Positions 24,722-33,495 of a stretch of 64,000 nucleotides of DNA are shown one piece after another. Position 1 is the first letter of the stretch. The number at the start of each line of letters is the position of its first letter. The notes under the pieces were generated by a model. It saw only the letters and a list, made by a program, of their open reading frames with translations. It ran no database searches and was not told the DNA's origin. This DNA is from Brevibacillus dissolubilis (GTDB lineage: Bacteria; Bacillota; Bacilli; Brevibacillales; Brevibacillaceae), in assembly GCF_006170445.1 (NCBI RefSeq), contig NZ_VCNA01000002.1, forward strand, positions 372,001 through 436,000, written 5' to 3'. The position numbers were made by a program, and so were the translations under genes.

Positions 24722-26122
24722 CTACAGAAGCGGTGCAAACAAACGGGCGAACGACTCCTTGTAACGGCGAACCAGGTTTTTGGATTGCAGCCGCAGCCGG
24801 ACGCTGTTCGACAGATCCTTTTCGAACTGCTCGATCAGCCTGTGCAATACCGGCGTTCTTCCATATAAGAATACATTGGCCTCAAAATTAAGATTGAAGC
24901 TGCGGCGGTCGAGATTCGCTGTACCGACCGAGGCGAGTCGGCCATCGACGATCATCACCTTCGCATGCAGGAAACCCTTGGTATAATGATACACCTCCAC
25001 GCCCGCATCAATCAGCTCATCAATATAACTTTGGGAGGCATAATAGACGAGGACACTGTCAGAGATGCTCGGCAGGATCATCACTACCTTGATGCCTGAT
25101 TGAGTGGCCGTGCGCAGCGCGACAAGCAGGGTCTCATCCGGAACAAAATAAGGGGAAGCGATATAGACACTCTCTTCTGCTGTCATGATCATCTGCAAAA
25201 AGGTCTGACGGATCAGCTCCCATCTGGCCCGTGGATCTGAGGCGATCACTTGTACATCCTGCTCGCCCTGTTTTTGCTGGTTCAAGACGTCAGGAGCCAG
25301 ATAGGCGGAGGGTTCCAGCCTCTCCCTGCTGACCATACGCCAATCCGCCAGAAAAATATGCTGGATACTCTCCACCGCAGGCCCCTTGATCTCCAGATGG
25401 GTGTCCCGCCAATAGCCGAGTTTCGGGTCCTCCCCCAGATACTCGTGGCCGATGTTGAAGCCTCCGATATAGCCGACTTCCCCATCCACTACGACCACTT
25501 TCCGATGATTGCGGTAGTTCACGCGCCAGAACAACAGCGGGTTGGATACAGGTAAAAAGATCCCCACATGACCCCCTGCTGCGCGAAGCTGGGCCAGCCA
25601 CGGTTCAGGCAAATCCTTGCTGCCCAGCGCATCGACGATCAGCCGTACCTCCACACCTTCTTGGGCCTTTTCCATCAGAAGTTCCATCAGTGCCCGCCCC
25701 ACATGGTCATTGCCGATGATGTAGAAGAGCACATGAACATGCTTTTTGGCCTGTCGGATGGACTGAAAGATGTGTTTATACAAGCTTTCGCCAATGTCAA
25801 AAATCTCTACCAGATTGCCTTGATGAAGCTCAGACTCCACATTTACCTGGATCAGGCGGATCAGCCGTCCAGTCGCCGTATGCTCGTCGTGATGCGGTTC
25901 TACGCTGATCTCGTGCGGCTTGGGTCTGTTGCGGTTCTCCCGCTTCCGCCATTTGCTGCCGATCAACAGATACAGGGTGATCCCGATCAGCGGCAAGCCG
26001 AAAATGGTCACCACCCATGCAATTGTTTTCTCAGGCAAGCGGTTCTCCAGCACGATCACACAGAGAAACCCAATCGTAAATAGAAAATGAAGGAAAAAAA
26101 AGATCATCCACCATGTCTGCAT
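24722..26122 (-). CDS. cls: Cardiolipin synthase (phospholipase D type)
   Basis: Joins two phosphatidylglycerols to cardiolipin and glycerol at the membrane. 466 residues. Two N-terminal transmembrane helices (FFFLHFLFTIGFLCVIVL and AWVVTIFGLPLIGITLYLLI) precede two PLD domains. The HKD motifs are NHRKVVVVDGEVGYIGGFN and HAKVMIVDGRLASVGTANLD. I start at the ATG with GGAGG 5-6 nt upstream; a TTG four codons earlier is less likely. It stands between pncA and an acetyltransferase on the same strand and has its own spacing on both sides. Confidence 0.96.
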   Translation of the reverse strand: MQTWWMIFFFLHFLFTIGFLCVIVLENRLPEKTIAWVVTIFGLPLIGITLYLLIGSKWRKRENRNRPKPHEISVEPHHDEHTATGRLIRLIQVNVESELHQGNLVEIFDIGESLYKHIFQSIRQAKKHVHVLFYIIGNDHVGRALMELLMEKAQEGVEVRLIVDALGSKDLPEPWLAQLRAAGGHVGIFLPVSNPLLFWRVNYRNHRKVVVVDGEVGYIGGFNIGHEYLGEDPKLGYWRDTHLEIKGPAVESIQHIFLADWRMVSRERLEPSAYLAPDVLNQQKQGEQDVQVIASDPRARWELIRQTFLQMIMTAEESVYIASPYFVPDETLLVALRTATQSGIKVVMILPSISDSVLVYYASQSYIDELIDAGVEVYHYTKGFLHAKVMIVDGRLASVGTANLDRRSFNLNFEANVFLYGRTPVLHRLIEQFEKDLSNSVRLRLQSKNLVRRYKESFARLFAPLL

Positions 26123-26216
26123 GCCAACCTCCAAAATTGCTACATGCGTTTGAAATGGTAGTATAACCGTAATGAGCCTGATTATACGCGTCCGTTCCAG
26201 ATCAGGGATTCAACGC

Positions 26217-26885
26217 CTATTTCAGAAACGGATTGCGCCATTCAAAAATCACACCGTAGTCACAGGACTCAGGATCATCTAAGTAGTTGGGGACGATGCT
26301 AACCGGGATATGTCCGCAGCGCAGCAGGAAGGTGACGACAGGGTCATTGAGCTCACCCTTGAGTACCAGATCCATATAATCCTCTGGTGTCATCTGCTCC
26401 GCGTGGTGGCAGTACATCGGCATGCGGCAGCCGCCGAAAACCCGTTTTAACCCCATATGAATGACGAGGGAACAGATCGCATCGATCAGGATTTTACCGA
26501 AGCCGTATTTGCGGTACTTAGGTCTGACCGATATATCCACGGCATAGACAGAATCCCCTTTGGCATCGTGGTTACGGATGTAGCCATTGTCTGTGACATC
26601 CTCCCAGCTCTGGTGTCTGACCCCGCCATCCTCGCTTCCCACCATCAACGTCGTGATCGAGCCGATGATCATCCCATCAAACTCTACACAAAAAGCCCCT
26701 TCCGGAAACAGTGTCACATGATTGTGAAGCTGTTCCTTGTTCCAGAGAAGCTCCTCAGGAAATGGCGGTGGAAAACACTCCCGTTGAATCTCGATCAACT
26801 CGTCAAAATCAGCTTCTGTGTAATTTCGAACCCGGACCAGAACCGGCCGATTCTCCATAAACACATACATATCTCTCACAAACAT
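26217..26885 (-). CDS. GNAT-family N-acetyltransferase
   Basis: 222-residue single-domain acetyltransferase. VRVRNYTEADFDELIEIQRECF is the usual N-terminal GNAT start, and YAVDISVRPKYRKYGFGKILIDA is motif A with the acetyl-CoA-binding R/Q-x-x-G-x-G/A signature (RKYGFG). The C-terminal part (CRMPMYCHHAEQMTPEDYMDL) resembles Bacillus YkwB-like proteins, in my recollection. The acceptor is unknown. GGGAGG lies 8 nt before the ATG. The 320 nt upstream (26886-27206) are AT-rich with no gene; they hold its promoter region and the terminator at 27150. Confidence 0.85.
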   Translation of the reverse strand: MFVRDMYVFMENRPVLVRVRNYTEADFDELIEIQRECFPPPFPEELLWNKEQLHNHVTLFPEGAFCVEFDGMIIGSITTLMVGSEDGGVRHQSWEDVTDNGYIRNHDAKGDSVYAVDISVRPKYRKYGFGKILIDAICSLVIHMGLKRVFGGCRMPMYCHHAEQMTPEDYMDLVLKGELNDPVVTFLLRCGHIPVSIVPNYLDDPESCDYGVIFEWRNPFLK

Positions 26886-27149
26886 TCTACTTCCTCCCTT
26901 TTCTATCTGTATTTGTCATATCAAAAGTAACAAAATTAAATATTACAATACACATATCTTACTAAAAATCTTATTCGATGAAAACAAAAAACGGGACGAA
27001 AATACTAATGATTTCCGCACTGTTTTGTGAAATTAAATATTTTATGGGAAGTTATAGGATATACCATACCCATATATTAGGTCATTAGGCTCATTTGAAT
27101 TCGTGTAACAGCTCCAAGTCCAACCATTTTTGTTGGCACAAAAAGAGAA

Positions 27150-27192
27150 AAACGGAAATTTCCCAGCAAATGATACTGGGAAACTCCGTTTT
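27150..27192. terminator. Intrinsic terminator after the tandem PBP4-type gene
   Basis: AACGGA-x2-TTTCCCAG pairs with CTGGGAAA-x2-TCCGTT around a 9-nt loop. T-rich sequence lies on both ends, seven T on the plus side and TTTTTCTC on the minus side. It lies 15 nt after the minus-strand stop codon. Confidence 0.85.
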
Positions 27193-27206
27193 TTTAGGTT
27201 GATTGT

Positions 27207-30137
27207 TTATTTTTTCTGATAAGAAGCCAGTGCGACCGCCAGTTGGTTCTGCACAGCGGTGAGGTTTGCTGCTTTGTCGGTGTAACCATTCATCATGATG
27301 GAGAAGACGAGCTTCTCGCCATCTTTGGTGGTGACATAGCCGGACAGGGAACTGACGCCTGTGAGTGTGCCTGTCTTGGCGTGGACATTGCCAGCGGCTG
27401 CCGTATCCTTCATGCGGCTGCTGAGTGTGCCGTCTACACCTGCGATTGGCAGGGAGCTGTAATAGGTCTCAAAGTTGGATTGCTTGGTCATCACTTCGAG
27501 TACGCTGTTGATGTGGCGTGGGGAGATCAGGTTGTAGCGGGTCAGACCAGAACCATCAATCATATCAAAAGAGGTGCTTACCCCAAGGGATTGGAGCCAG
27601 GTCTGTACAGCGGCTGCCCCTGCATCAGCACTGCCTGGTTTGCCTGGTGCTGCTCCGAGCTTTTTCAGGAGCATTTCTGCGTAGAAGTTATCGCTTTTTT
27701 TGTTGAGATAGGTGACGATGTCGCTGAGCGGTTCAGATTCAAGCGTGGTCAGCTTGATCGCGTTTGCCTTGGCTGTGCCCAGCTTGACAGTGCTTTTCGG
27801 GCTGACTTGGATGCCTGCAGCCTGCATTTTTTCTTTCAAGACGGTTCCGGTATAGTAGGCTGGCTCCTCTACCGGGACGCGCTCATAGTCTGCGGAAGCG
27901 TCGATTGGCAGGTTGCCTTTGATATGGATGATGTTTTTGCCGCGTTCACGCTCGATGGCAAAGGTATTTTCTTCATCAGCCCCAACGGTTTTGGATTCGT
28001 TGATGACTTGGACGTATGAGGTTTTTGGGAACAGCTCCACTTTGACTGGTTCGCCTGCTTGGGCTGCAGGTGCATAGTCGATCATAACCGTACCGCGGTT
28101 GATCGAGAGTGCGCCGATCAGTGCGTTGTAGTAGTAGCTCTCATCGTCCCACGCCCAGCCGAGGCCAAGTCGTTGGTTGTCAAAATACGTATCGTCCATG
28201 ATCAGGTTGCCGTTCATGCGCTTGATGCCGTTTTCCTTGAGCACTGCGGCGATCTCTTCGACAGAGATCCCTTCCTGTACCTTGAGGCTGTCTTCGGTGT
28301 GCAGGGACGGGTCGCCATAGCCTTTGACGATGACGTCACCGTTGAGTACACCAGCAGAGGTGACCTTTTGAGACAGGTAGATTTCGGTTGGGTAGCGGTA
28401 ATCCTTGCCCAGCTTTTGCAGTGCGGTTGCGCTGGTGAGCAGCTTGAGGTTGGAGGCTGGGGTCAGCAAGCGGTCAGCATCGCGCTCATACAGCACATTT
28501 TCGTTGGCTGCACGGTCGAGTGATTTGACGATGACTCCCGTCGTGACGCCTTTCATCTGAGCTTGATCGATGATTGGATCGAGCAGCTTGGAGAGTTCGT
28601 ATGTTTTGTCCGCAACAGGCTTATATCCGGCAGGTACCTTCAGCTCCGGATAGGTCGCCATGAGGATTCCCAGTTTATCTTGGAAATCACGAGCGTACTT
28701 GGACTTGTAGATGCCGTTGATCAGGATGGAGAACGCCAGCTTGTCGCCGTTTTTCGCGGTTACATAGCCGGAGATGGTGTTGACTCCACCCATGGAGCCT
28801 GTTTTGGCGATCAGGTTGTTGGCCGCCGGGGTGTTTTTCATCCGGCTTTTGAGCGTACCGTCCACACCTGCGATGGGCAGGGATTTTTCGAACAGCTCTT
28901 TGTATTCTTTGCCCTGTACATGGATCAGGAGCTTCAGCATTTGATCAGGGGAGACAAAGTTCATACGGGACAGACCAGAACCGTCTGCATAACGGAACCC
29001 GCCGTTGATTCCTGCCTCCTGCATGAACTCAGCTACCACTTCGCCGCCTTTTTCAAAGCTGCCCTCACCCTTTTCCACAGCGCCAAGGTTTTTGAGCAGG
29101 ACCTCCGCGAAGAAGTTGTCACTGTCTTTGTTCAGCTCCATGATGATATCAGAGAGTGGCCTGGAGTAGTGAATGTAGAACGGAACCCCTTTGGTCAGCA
29201 CGGTTTTGCTGATCTTGGCAGTCGGCTGGAGCTTGATGCCTTGGGCGGCCAGTTCCTTTTTCAATACATTTCCGACAAAAAGAGTCGGATCTTCCATCGT
29301 GACGTCTTCCTCGTAGGCCCCTGCTGCTTTGCCAAGTGTGCCTTTGATGATGATCACGTTTTGACCGCGCGGACGCTCGATGGTGATATTGTCATCTTCA
29401 CCTTCCACGATCTTCACTTGGTTGACCACGGTTACATAGTCGTTTTGCGGAGCCATTGTGATACTGGGTTTCTGGCCTACCGCCTGATCTGGATTGATGC
29501 TCAGCGTGATAAAATTTTTATGTAGGGCAAGTGCGCTGATCTGTGCGCTGTACCCCCATGGCTCATCGTCCCACATCCAGCTAGGACCCAGGCGTACATC
29601 GTCAAAATAGCTTTCGTCGAGCAGCAGATCACCATGAATTTCGTTGATGCCTTGTTCTTTGAGGTGTTTCACCAGCTTGGTCAGATCTTCCGGGGCAAAG
29701 CTTGGGTCACCGTAGCCTTTTAGCGTCAGGTTTCCTTTTAATACACCGTCTTCCTTGACTTCACCATCTGTGTACACTTCGGTTTTGAACTGGTAGGTCG
29801 GGCCAAGCTGATCCAGCGCGGTAGCCGCGACAAACAGCTTCAGATTGGAAGCCGGGACAAACGTGCGGTCTTGGTGGTGCTTGTACAGATATTTTCCTTG
29901 CGTCAAGTTGTAGACGGCAATCCCTGGATTGATCCCGAGACTGTTGACGTCTTTGGCAAGGTCGATTATCGATTGTTCAAACTGTGCCGTCAGCGGATCG
30001 ATCGCCGTGACAGATGCCAGTAACGCTGATCCTGATGCGGTAGTCGGTTCTGCCGCATAGACCGGTACTGCTACCATGTTGCCAATCAATAGTGTCGATA
30101 ATAAGAGTTTAAACATAGTACCTTTTGTTTTTACCAT
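27207..30137 (-). CDS. dacB: Tandem-duplicated D-alanyl-D-alanine carboxypeptidase/endopeptidase (PBP4, peptidase S13)
   Basis: Trims or cleaves peptidoglycan cross-links outside the membrane. It has a signal peptide (LLLSTLLIGNMVAVPVYAAE). Two full S13 domains follow in 976 residues. Domain 1 has S97-x2-K100 (ASNLK), S339-D-N341 and K445-T-G447. Domain 2 has S562-x2-K565, S815-D-N817 and K921-T-G923. All three penicillin-binding motifs are kept in both halves, so both should be active. Typical PBP4 proteins have one such domain of about 450-490 residues. AAAGGGGGAA precedes the ATG. Confidence 0.95.
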   Translation of the reverse strand: MVKTKGTMFKLLLSTLLIGNMVAVPVYAAEPTTASGSALLASVTAIDPLTAQFEQSIIDLAKDVNSLGINPGIAVYNLTQGKYLYKHHQDRTFVPASNLKLFVAATALDQLGPTYQFKTEVYTDGEVKEDGVLKGNLTLKGYGDPSFAPEDLTKLVKHLKEQGINEIHGDLLLDESYFDDVRLGPSWMWDDEPWGYSAQISALALHKNFITLSINPDQAVGQKPSITMAPQNDYVTVVNQVKIVEGEDDNITIERPRGQNVIIIKGTLGKAAGAYEEDVTMEDPTLFVGNVLKKELAAQGIKLQPTAKISKTVLTKGVPFYIHYSRPLSDIIMELNKDSDNFFAEVLLKNLGAVEKGEGSFEKGGEVVAEFMQEAGINGGFRYADGSGLSRMNFVSPDQMLKLLIHVQGKEYKELFEKSLPIAGVDGTLKSRMKNTPAANNLIAKTGSMGGVNTISGYVTAKNGDKLAFSILINGIYKSKYARDFQDKLGILMATYPELKVPAGYKPVADKTYELSKLLDPIIDQAQMKGVTTGVIVKSLDRAANENVLYERDADRLLTPASNLKLLTSATALQKLGKDYRYPTEIYLSQKVTSAGVLNGDVIVKGYGDPSLHTEDSLKVQEGISVEEIAAVLKENGIKRMNGNLIMDDTYFDNQRLGLGWAWDDESYYYNALIGALSINRGTVMIDYAPAAQAGEPVKVELFPKTSYVQVINESKTVGADEENTFAIERERGKNIIHIKGNLPIDASADYERVPVEEPAYYTGTVLKEKMQAAGIQVSPKSTVKLGTAKANAIKLTTLESEPLSDIVTYLNKKSDNFYAEMLLKKLGAAPGKPGSADAGAAAVQTWLQSLGVSTSFDMIDGSGLTRYNLISPRHINSVLEVMTKQSNFETYYSSLPIAGVDGTLSSRMKDTAAAGNVHAKTGTLTGVSSLSGYVTTKDGEKLVFSIMMNGYTDKAANLTAVQNQLAVALASYQKK

Positions 30138-30278
30138 CGTATTCCCCCTTTATGCATGATTATTAATGAACGCTATATGTAAATTAAATCACAAAATTCT
30201 AAATATTATAAGGGTGTTTTTTTGGTTCGCGGGGGTTTTTTGTCGGTTGGGGTGCTTTCTTTTTTGATTTTGGCGTGG

Positions 30279-30508
30279 GGAGAGAGGGCGACTTTCAAGC
30301 TGCTTGCCTGGTTTGAATCCCTTCGTGTGAGGGGGGGCTGTCCGCTACGGAAAAGTTCATGGCTTGTTCGGGGCAAAACATCTGGGTAGTTCAAAGATGT
30401 GAGACTGTTGTCCTGAGCGAATTCGAGGAAGTCTGGACGCCATGAACTTATCCTCCGCTGGGCATGGGATTCAAAAGAGGCGCGCTGCTTGAAAGTCGCC
30501 CCCTCTCC
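30279..30508 (+). repeat. Structured intergenic element, copy 2 of 3
   Basis: 230 bp in the 449-nt gap between the tandem PBP4 gene and the 101-residue gene. P1 is 30279-30303 with 30484-30508 (25 bp, two mismatches), P2 30312-30318 with 30469-30475, P3 30319-30334, P4 30349-30363 with 30439-30453 (one mismatch). CCGCTACG (30342), CTTGTTCGGGGCAAAA (30363) and CGCTGGG (30456) match copies 1 and 3. P1 and P4 sequences differ from copy 1 yet pair. A further arm outside (GTGCTTTCTTTT at about 30253 with AAAAGAAAGCAC at about 30524) is seen only here. Confidence 0.75.
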
Positions 30509-30550
30509 TTCCGGCTTGAGTGGAAAAGAAAGCACTCCAAAAGAAAAAAA

Positions 30551-30567
30551 GACCCGGAAGATGGGTC
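30551..30567 (-). terminator. Intrinsic terminator after the 101-residue protein gene
   Basis: GACCC and GGGTC form a short stem with a 7-nt loop, followed on the minus strand by seven T residues, 20 nt after the stop codon at 30587. Confidence 0.75.
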
Positions 30568-30586
30568 AGGATGGTGGTGTGGGAGC

Positions 30587-30892
30587 CTAGTGTCTCGGCT
30601 CCACCACATTAGACGAGTCATCATAATCATAGCGGAAACCGTCCAAGGGAAGCTGCGCATTCGCCGACACATTTGCCTGATTTTGCGCCGATGCAGAACC
30701 TACAGCATCATAAGCCCCAGTGGTACCCGGGTCGCTTGCGTCGATCTGCATACCGGGATTGGGGTCAGGCTTTCCTTGCAGGCGGTTCAGTACTTCCTGA
30801 TAGGTCATGATCGCTTGATAATCCGTGCTGTTGTTGATGGCATCGCGAAGCACCTGCTCGATGACGGCAGCATCTTGGTTGTTGACTTGCAT
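30587..30892 (-). CDS. Hypothetical protein, 101 residues
   Basis: Not recognised. The first about 45 residues are helical (VIEQVLRDAINNSTDYQAIMTYQEVLNRLQ); the rest is Asn/Ala/Asp/Ser-rich and likely disordered. There is no signal peptide or membrane helix. AGAGGAGG lies about 6 nt before the ATG. It lies 80 nt after telA on the same strand and has its own terminator, so it may be the last gene of an xpaC-telA operon. Confidence 0.65.
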   Translation of the reverse strand: MQVNNQDAAVIEQVLRDAINNSTDYQAIMTYQEVLNRLQGKPDPNPGMQIDASDPGTTGAYDAVGSASAQNQANVSANAQLPLDGFRYDYDDSSNVVEPRH

Positions 30893-30972
30893 GGGGAATC
30901 CTCCTCTGCTAGAAGCAATGATGTCTTGTTAGTGTAACCGTAGAAAAATTCCCCATGCTACTCTTTTGAGAT

Positions 30973-32079
30973 CTAGACGGTACGGCGTTGTGCGGCTTCG
31001 AGGAGCTTTTGGTTGAACTCGCCTTCGAGTCGCTCCAGTTCTTTTTGTACCTCGATGCGCTGCTGTTTGCCTTGTTCGCGGATTTTCAGGATTTCTTCGA
31101 GCGCGAAAATGATATCGTCGTTGGATTTTTTGATCGCTTCGATGCTGACGAGGTCCTTCTCATTTTCCTTAGCGATGTCGATGGAGGTGTTTTTCATCAT
31201 TTCAGAGGTTTCGGTGATCACTTGGTTCATCGTGTCACGGAAATCCTTTTGCAGCTCGTTGGCTTTTTTCATCCGGAAGTTGACGAGGGCCACGCCCATC
31301 TTGGTCTGGAACGCTGGAATACCGATGTCGATGGAGGTTCTGATCTTGTCGGTCAGCTGCATTTGTCCGCCTTGGGCCATGCGGGTCTGGCGAAGGGACT
31401 GCTCGTTGACCGTTTTGGCGATGATCAGGTCATGGACACGTTTTTCCAGACGTTCTGCGAAGTTGACGAGGTCATTGAGTTCTTGCAGCTCAATTGGGTT
31501 CTGAGTAGCTTCAGCTCTTGCACGGCGCTCTGGAATGATCACTTCGTTAAGCTCCTGTACTTTGAGCTTGCCTGCTTCGATGTGCAGGTTGAGATCTTGC
31601 AGGTTTTTCAGGCCCGCACGGTAGAGGTTTTCGAGGTAGGAGTTATCCATGATCAGCTGACGGCAGGCTTCTTCGAGCTTGACGGTGATCGTCTCGATCT
31701 GATTCTCCACCTTTTGGTATTTGGCCATCGTGCGTCTTACAGCGTCAAAATAGTTGCCAAAAAACGGAATACTGGCAAGGAAGCCTTTGTTCCCGCTTTG
31801 CAGGCTGGAGACATCGACGTCCTTGATTTTGAGCAGCAGGTCAGAGACGATCTCCCCTACCGGTCCTGCGTCTTTGGCACGGATGTGTTCGATGATTTGC
31901 CCCGATACCTGCTTCATATCTTTCTGGGCGCTCGTACCAAAAGTCAGGACAGCGGACGGGTTGTTCACGTCGATCATTCGGGCGATCTCGGTTACTTTGG
32001 CCTGCTCTTCTGTACTCAGTCCGTTGGTTGGGGCTGGTTTGGATTCTTCAAAGTTAGAAAAAAGGCTGATCTGGGTCAT
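30973..32079 (-). CDS. telA: TelA/YaaN-family toxic-anion-resistance-like protein
   Basis: 368 residues, predicted cytoplasmic and strongly helical with coiled-coil stretches (KVENQIETITVKLEEACRQL, then IREQGKQQRIEVQKELERLE). Family landmarks include FGTSAQKDMKQVSGQI, FFGNYFDAVRRTMAKYQKVE and TDKIRTSIDIGIPAFQTKMG. TelA proteins were first linked to tellurite resistance; their mechanism is unclear. xpaC lies 41 nt upstream, the same order as xpaC-yaaN in Bacillus subtilis. Confidence 0.93.
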   Translation of the reverse strand: MTQISLFSNFEESKPAPTNGLSTEEQAKVTEIARMIDVNNPSAVLTFGTSAQKDMKQVSGQIIEHIRAKDAGPVGEIVSDLLLKIKDVDVSSLQSGNKGFLASIPFFGNYFDAVRRTMAKYQKVENQIETITVKLEEACRQLIMDNSYLENLYRAGLKNLQDLNLHIEAGKLKVQELNEVIIPERRARAEATQNPIELQELNDLVNFAERLEKRVHDLIIAKTVNEQSLRQTRMAQGGQMQLTDKIRTSIDIGIPAFQTKMGVALVNFRMKKANELQKDFRDTMNQVITETSEMMKNTSIDIAKENEKDLVSIEAIKKSNDDIIFALEEILKIREQGKQQRIEVQKELERLEGEFNQKLLEAAQRRTV

Positions 32080-32120
32080 AGGTGAATACCTCCATGAATT
32101 CTGTTAGTTGCCATCGCCGT

Positions 32121-32798
32121 CTACATCATGTCGCGCTCCATCTTCATCACATCTTCGAGCGCCTGAATCCGCATGTTCAGGTTCTGGACTTTGTCTTCCT
32201 GTATATCGACGATCTGTTCCTCAATGGTCTGGGTCAGCTTTTGCAAAAAGCTCTCCAAGCCTTGGATGCCCTTCTCGATCTCGGGGCTGGAAACATTGGT
32301 ATTGATAATGGAAGCGTAGTCGACGAGCAGCTCGGACGCTTCCTGCAGGTAGGAGGTCATCCGTTTGATCACGCTGAGCTTGACTGGTTTATGCTCAATC
32401 GACTTAAAAAGCTCTGTGGATTTGCCGCACAGCACGAGAATGCTTTGTTTCACATTAGCGTTTTGGATGTTGAGGCTGCTGCGTTGCAGGCTATGTACGT
32501 AGCCGTAGCCTTCCTGGATGGCCTTTTGGAATTCTTCGCGGGAGACACCGACCACTTTTTGATAGTCGATTTCGGTCTGCTGTTGCTGTGGTGTGGTGAC
32601 GGCTTGGGGTTTTTTGTTGCCGATGATGCGTCCGAGGCCCCAGTAGGCCAAGGCTGCGACACCAAGCCCGATGATAAAGCTTCCGACGCCGCCCAATCCG
32701 CTGTCTTTAAAAATATTATAGTAGACGATAAATGCAACCCCACCTGCGACCCCTTGGAGTACTTCTGTTTTTCTTGTCATTTTGTCCTGTTCACTCAC
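32121..32798 (-). CDS. xpaC: XpaC-family protein (5-bromo-4-chloroindolyl phosphate hydrolysis protein)
   Basis: 225 residues. The N-terminal third holds two membrane segments (GVAGGVAFIVYYNIF and GVGSFIIGLGVAALAYWGL), and the C-terminal two thirds are helical/coiled coil. It matches XpaC, the usual partner of TelA/YaaN. A membrane-anchored scaffold with TelA as soluble partner is inference. The start is ambiguous: GTG at 32798 or ATG at 32780 (six codons later); neither has a strong ribosome site. Confidence 0.85.
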   Translation of the reverse strand: MSEQDKMTRKTEVLQGVAGGVAFIVYYNIFKDSGLGGVGSFIIGLGVAALAYWGLGRIIGNKKPQAVTTPQQQQTEIDYQKVVGVSREEFQKAIQEGYGYVHSLQRSSLNIQNANVKQSILVLCGKSTELFKSIEHKPVKLSVIKRMTSYLQEASELLVDYASIINTNVSSPEIEKGIQGLESFLQKLTQTIEEQIVDIQEDKVQNLNMRIQALEDVMKMERDMM

Positions 32799-32976
32799 CT
32801 TCTGTCATTACGTCTGGCAGGTCATTACTTTGATCAACATGAAAAGCCTTCCTATTTATCCTATCAGCAACGCTAGTCCTGCTCAATCATAATTTCGGAA
32901 AATCTAGGAAAAAGGGATGATCTCGCAGTATGTTATACGTACAAAAATCGGGGTGGTTTCAAGAAAAACAGAACAA

Positions 32977-33004
32977 AGGCGGTCCGCTTTTGCAGTGGCC
33001 GCCT
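32977..33004 (-). terminator. Intrinsic terminator after the CstR-like gene
   Basis: AGGCGG-x-CC-GC pairs with GC-x-GG-CCGCCT around a T-rich loop, followed on the minus strand by TTTGTTCTGTTTTTC, about 40 nt after the stop. Confidence 0.65.
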
Positions 33005-33045
33005 GTTGATGTCCTTCTATCCAGTTGTGCTAATGGTGCCACAAG

Positions 33046-33306
33046 CTAGCGGCTTTTTACCAGCAGATTGATCGCTTCATTGACAAGCTCGGAGGTTTCG
33101 CGGCCTTGTGCCATCTCTTCGCGGAGGCAGCTGGCAAGGTTGTCCGCTACAACGACAGCGATGGCTTTGTCCAAGGCTGAGCGGATCGCAGAGAGCTGGC
33201 TGACGACGTCACGGCAATCCTTGTCCTGTTCCATCATATTGAGCACGCCCCGGATTTGGCCCTCGGCGCGTTTGAGACGGTGTTTTACTTTATCATCGTA
33301 TTTCAT
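33046..33306 (-). CDS. CsoR/CstR-family metal- or persulfide-sensing repressor
   Basis: 86-residue helical DUF156 repressor (HRLKRAEGQIRGVLNMMEQD). The sensing positions are C31, N56 and C60. Copper sensors of the family have Cys-His-Cys at these spacings; Asn in place of His points to the persulfide sensor CstR over CsoR (family knowledge). The start used has GGGGAGG 9 nt upstream; the open frame runs 36 codons further but through the operator. A likely operator lies at 33370, so it is probably autoregulated. No sulfur-oxidation gene is adjacent, and its targets lie elsewhere. Confidence 0.88.
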   Translation of the reverse strand: MKYDDKVKHRLKRAEGQIRGVLNMMEQDKDCRDVVSQLSAIRSALDKAIAVVVADNLASCLREEMAQGRETSELVNEAINLLVKSR

Positions 33307-33369
33307 GGGTAGTTTCCTCCCCTTTTCTCTCACGTTTGGAAGGCGGCAACAGATGCGCGCCTGATTTCT

Positions 33370-33383
33370 TACCCCTGTGGGTA
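33370..33383. promoter_or_regulatory. Likely operator of the CstR/CsoR-like repressor
   Basis: TACCCCTGTGGGTA, an inverted repeat of TACCC around a short centre, the G-tract style of CsoR/CstR operators. It lies 64 nt upstream of the repressor start codon. Confidence 0.7.
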
Positions 33384-33426
33384 TATGATAGGTGGATGGA
33401 TGCCGTCTTGTCAACGTGAAAAAGAA

Positions 33427-33455
33427 CGTGCGGAGATAGAAGAGATCCCCGCACG
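33427..33455 (-). terminator. Intrinsic terminator after the P-type ATPase operon
   Basis: CGTGCGG pairs with CCGCACG, with further AGAT/ATC pairing inside, followed on the minus strand by TTCTTTTT. Confidence 0.75.
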
Positions 33456-33495
33456 CAGCTGATGTGGCTGTAGAGTTGTGTAGGCATTGCTTGAT

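Noticed and set aside
28563-29525. Plus-strand frame of 320 codons opposite the tandem PBP4 gene
   Set aside because: No ribosome site and no recognisable domain; the opposite frame is an intact duplicated penicillin-binding protein.
30464-30937. 157-codon frame across the end of structured element copy 2 and opposite the 101-residue gene
   Set aside because: No ribosome site; it crosses a terminator and an element arm and is antisense to a better-supported gene.
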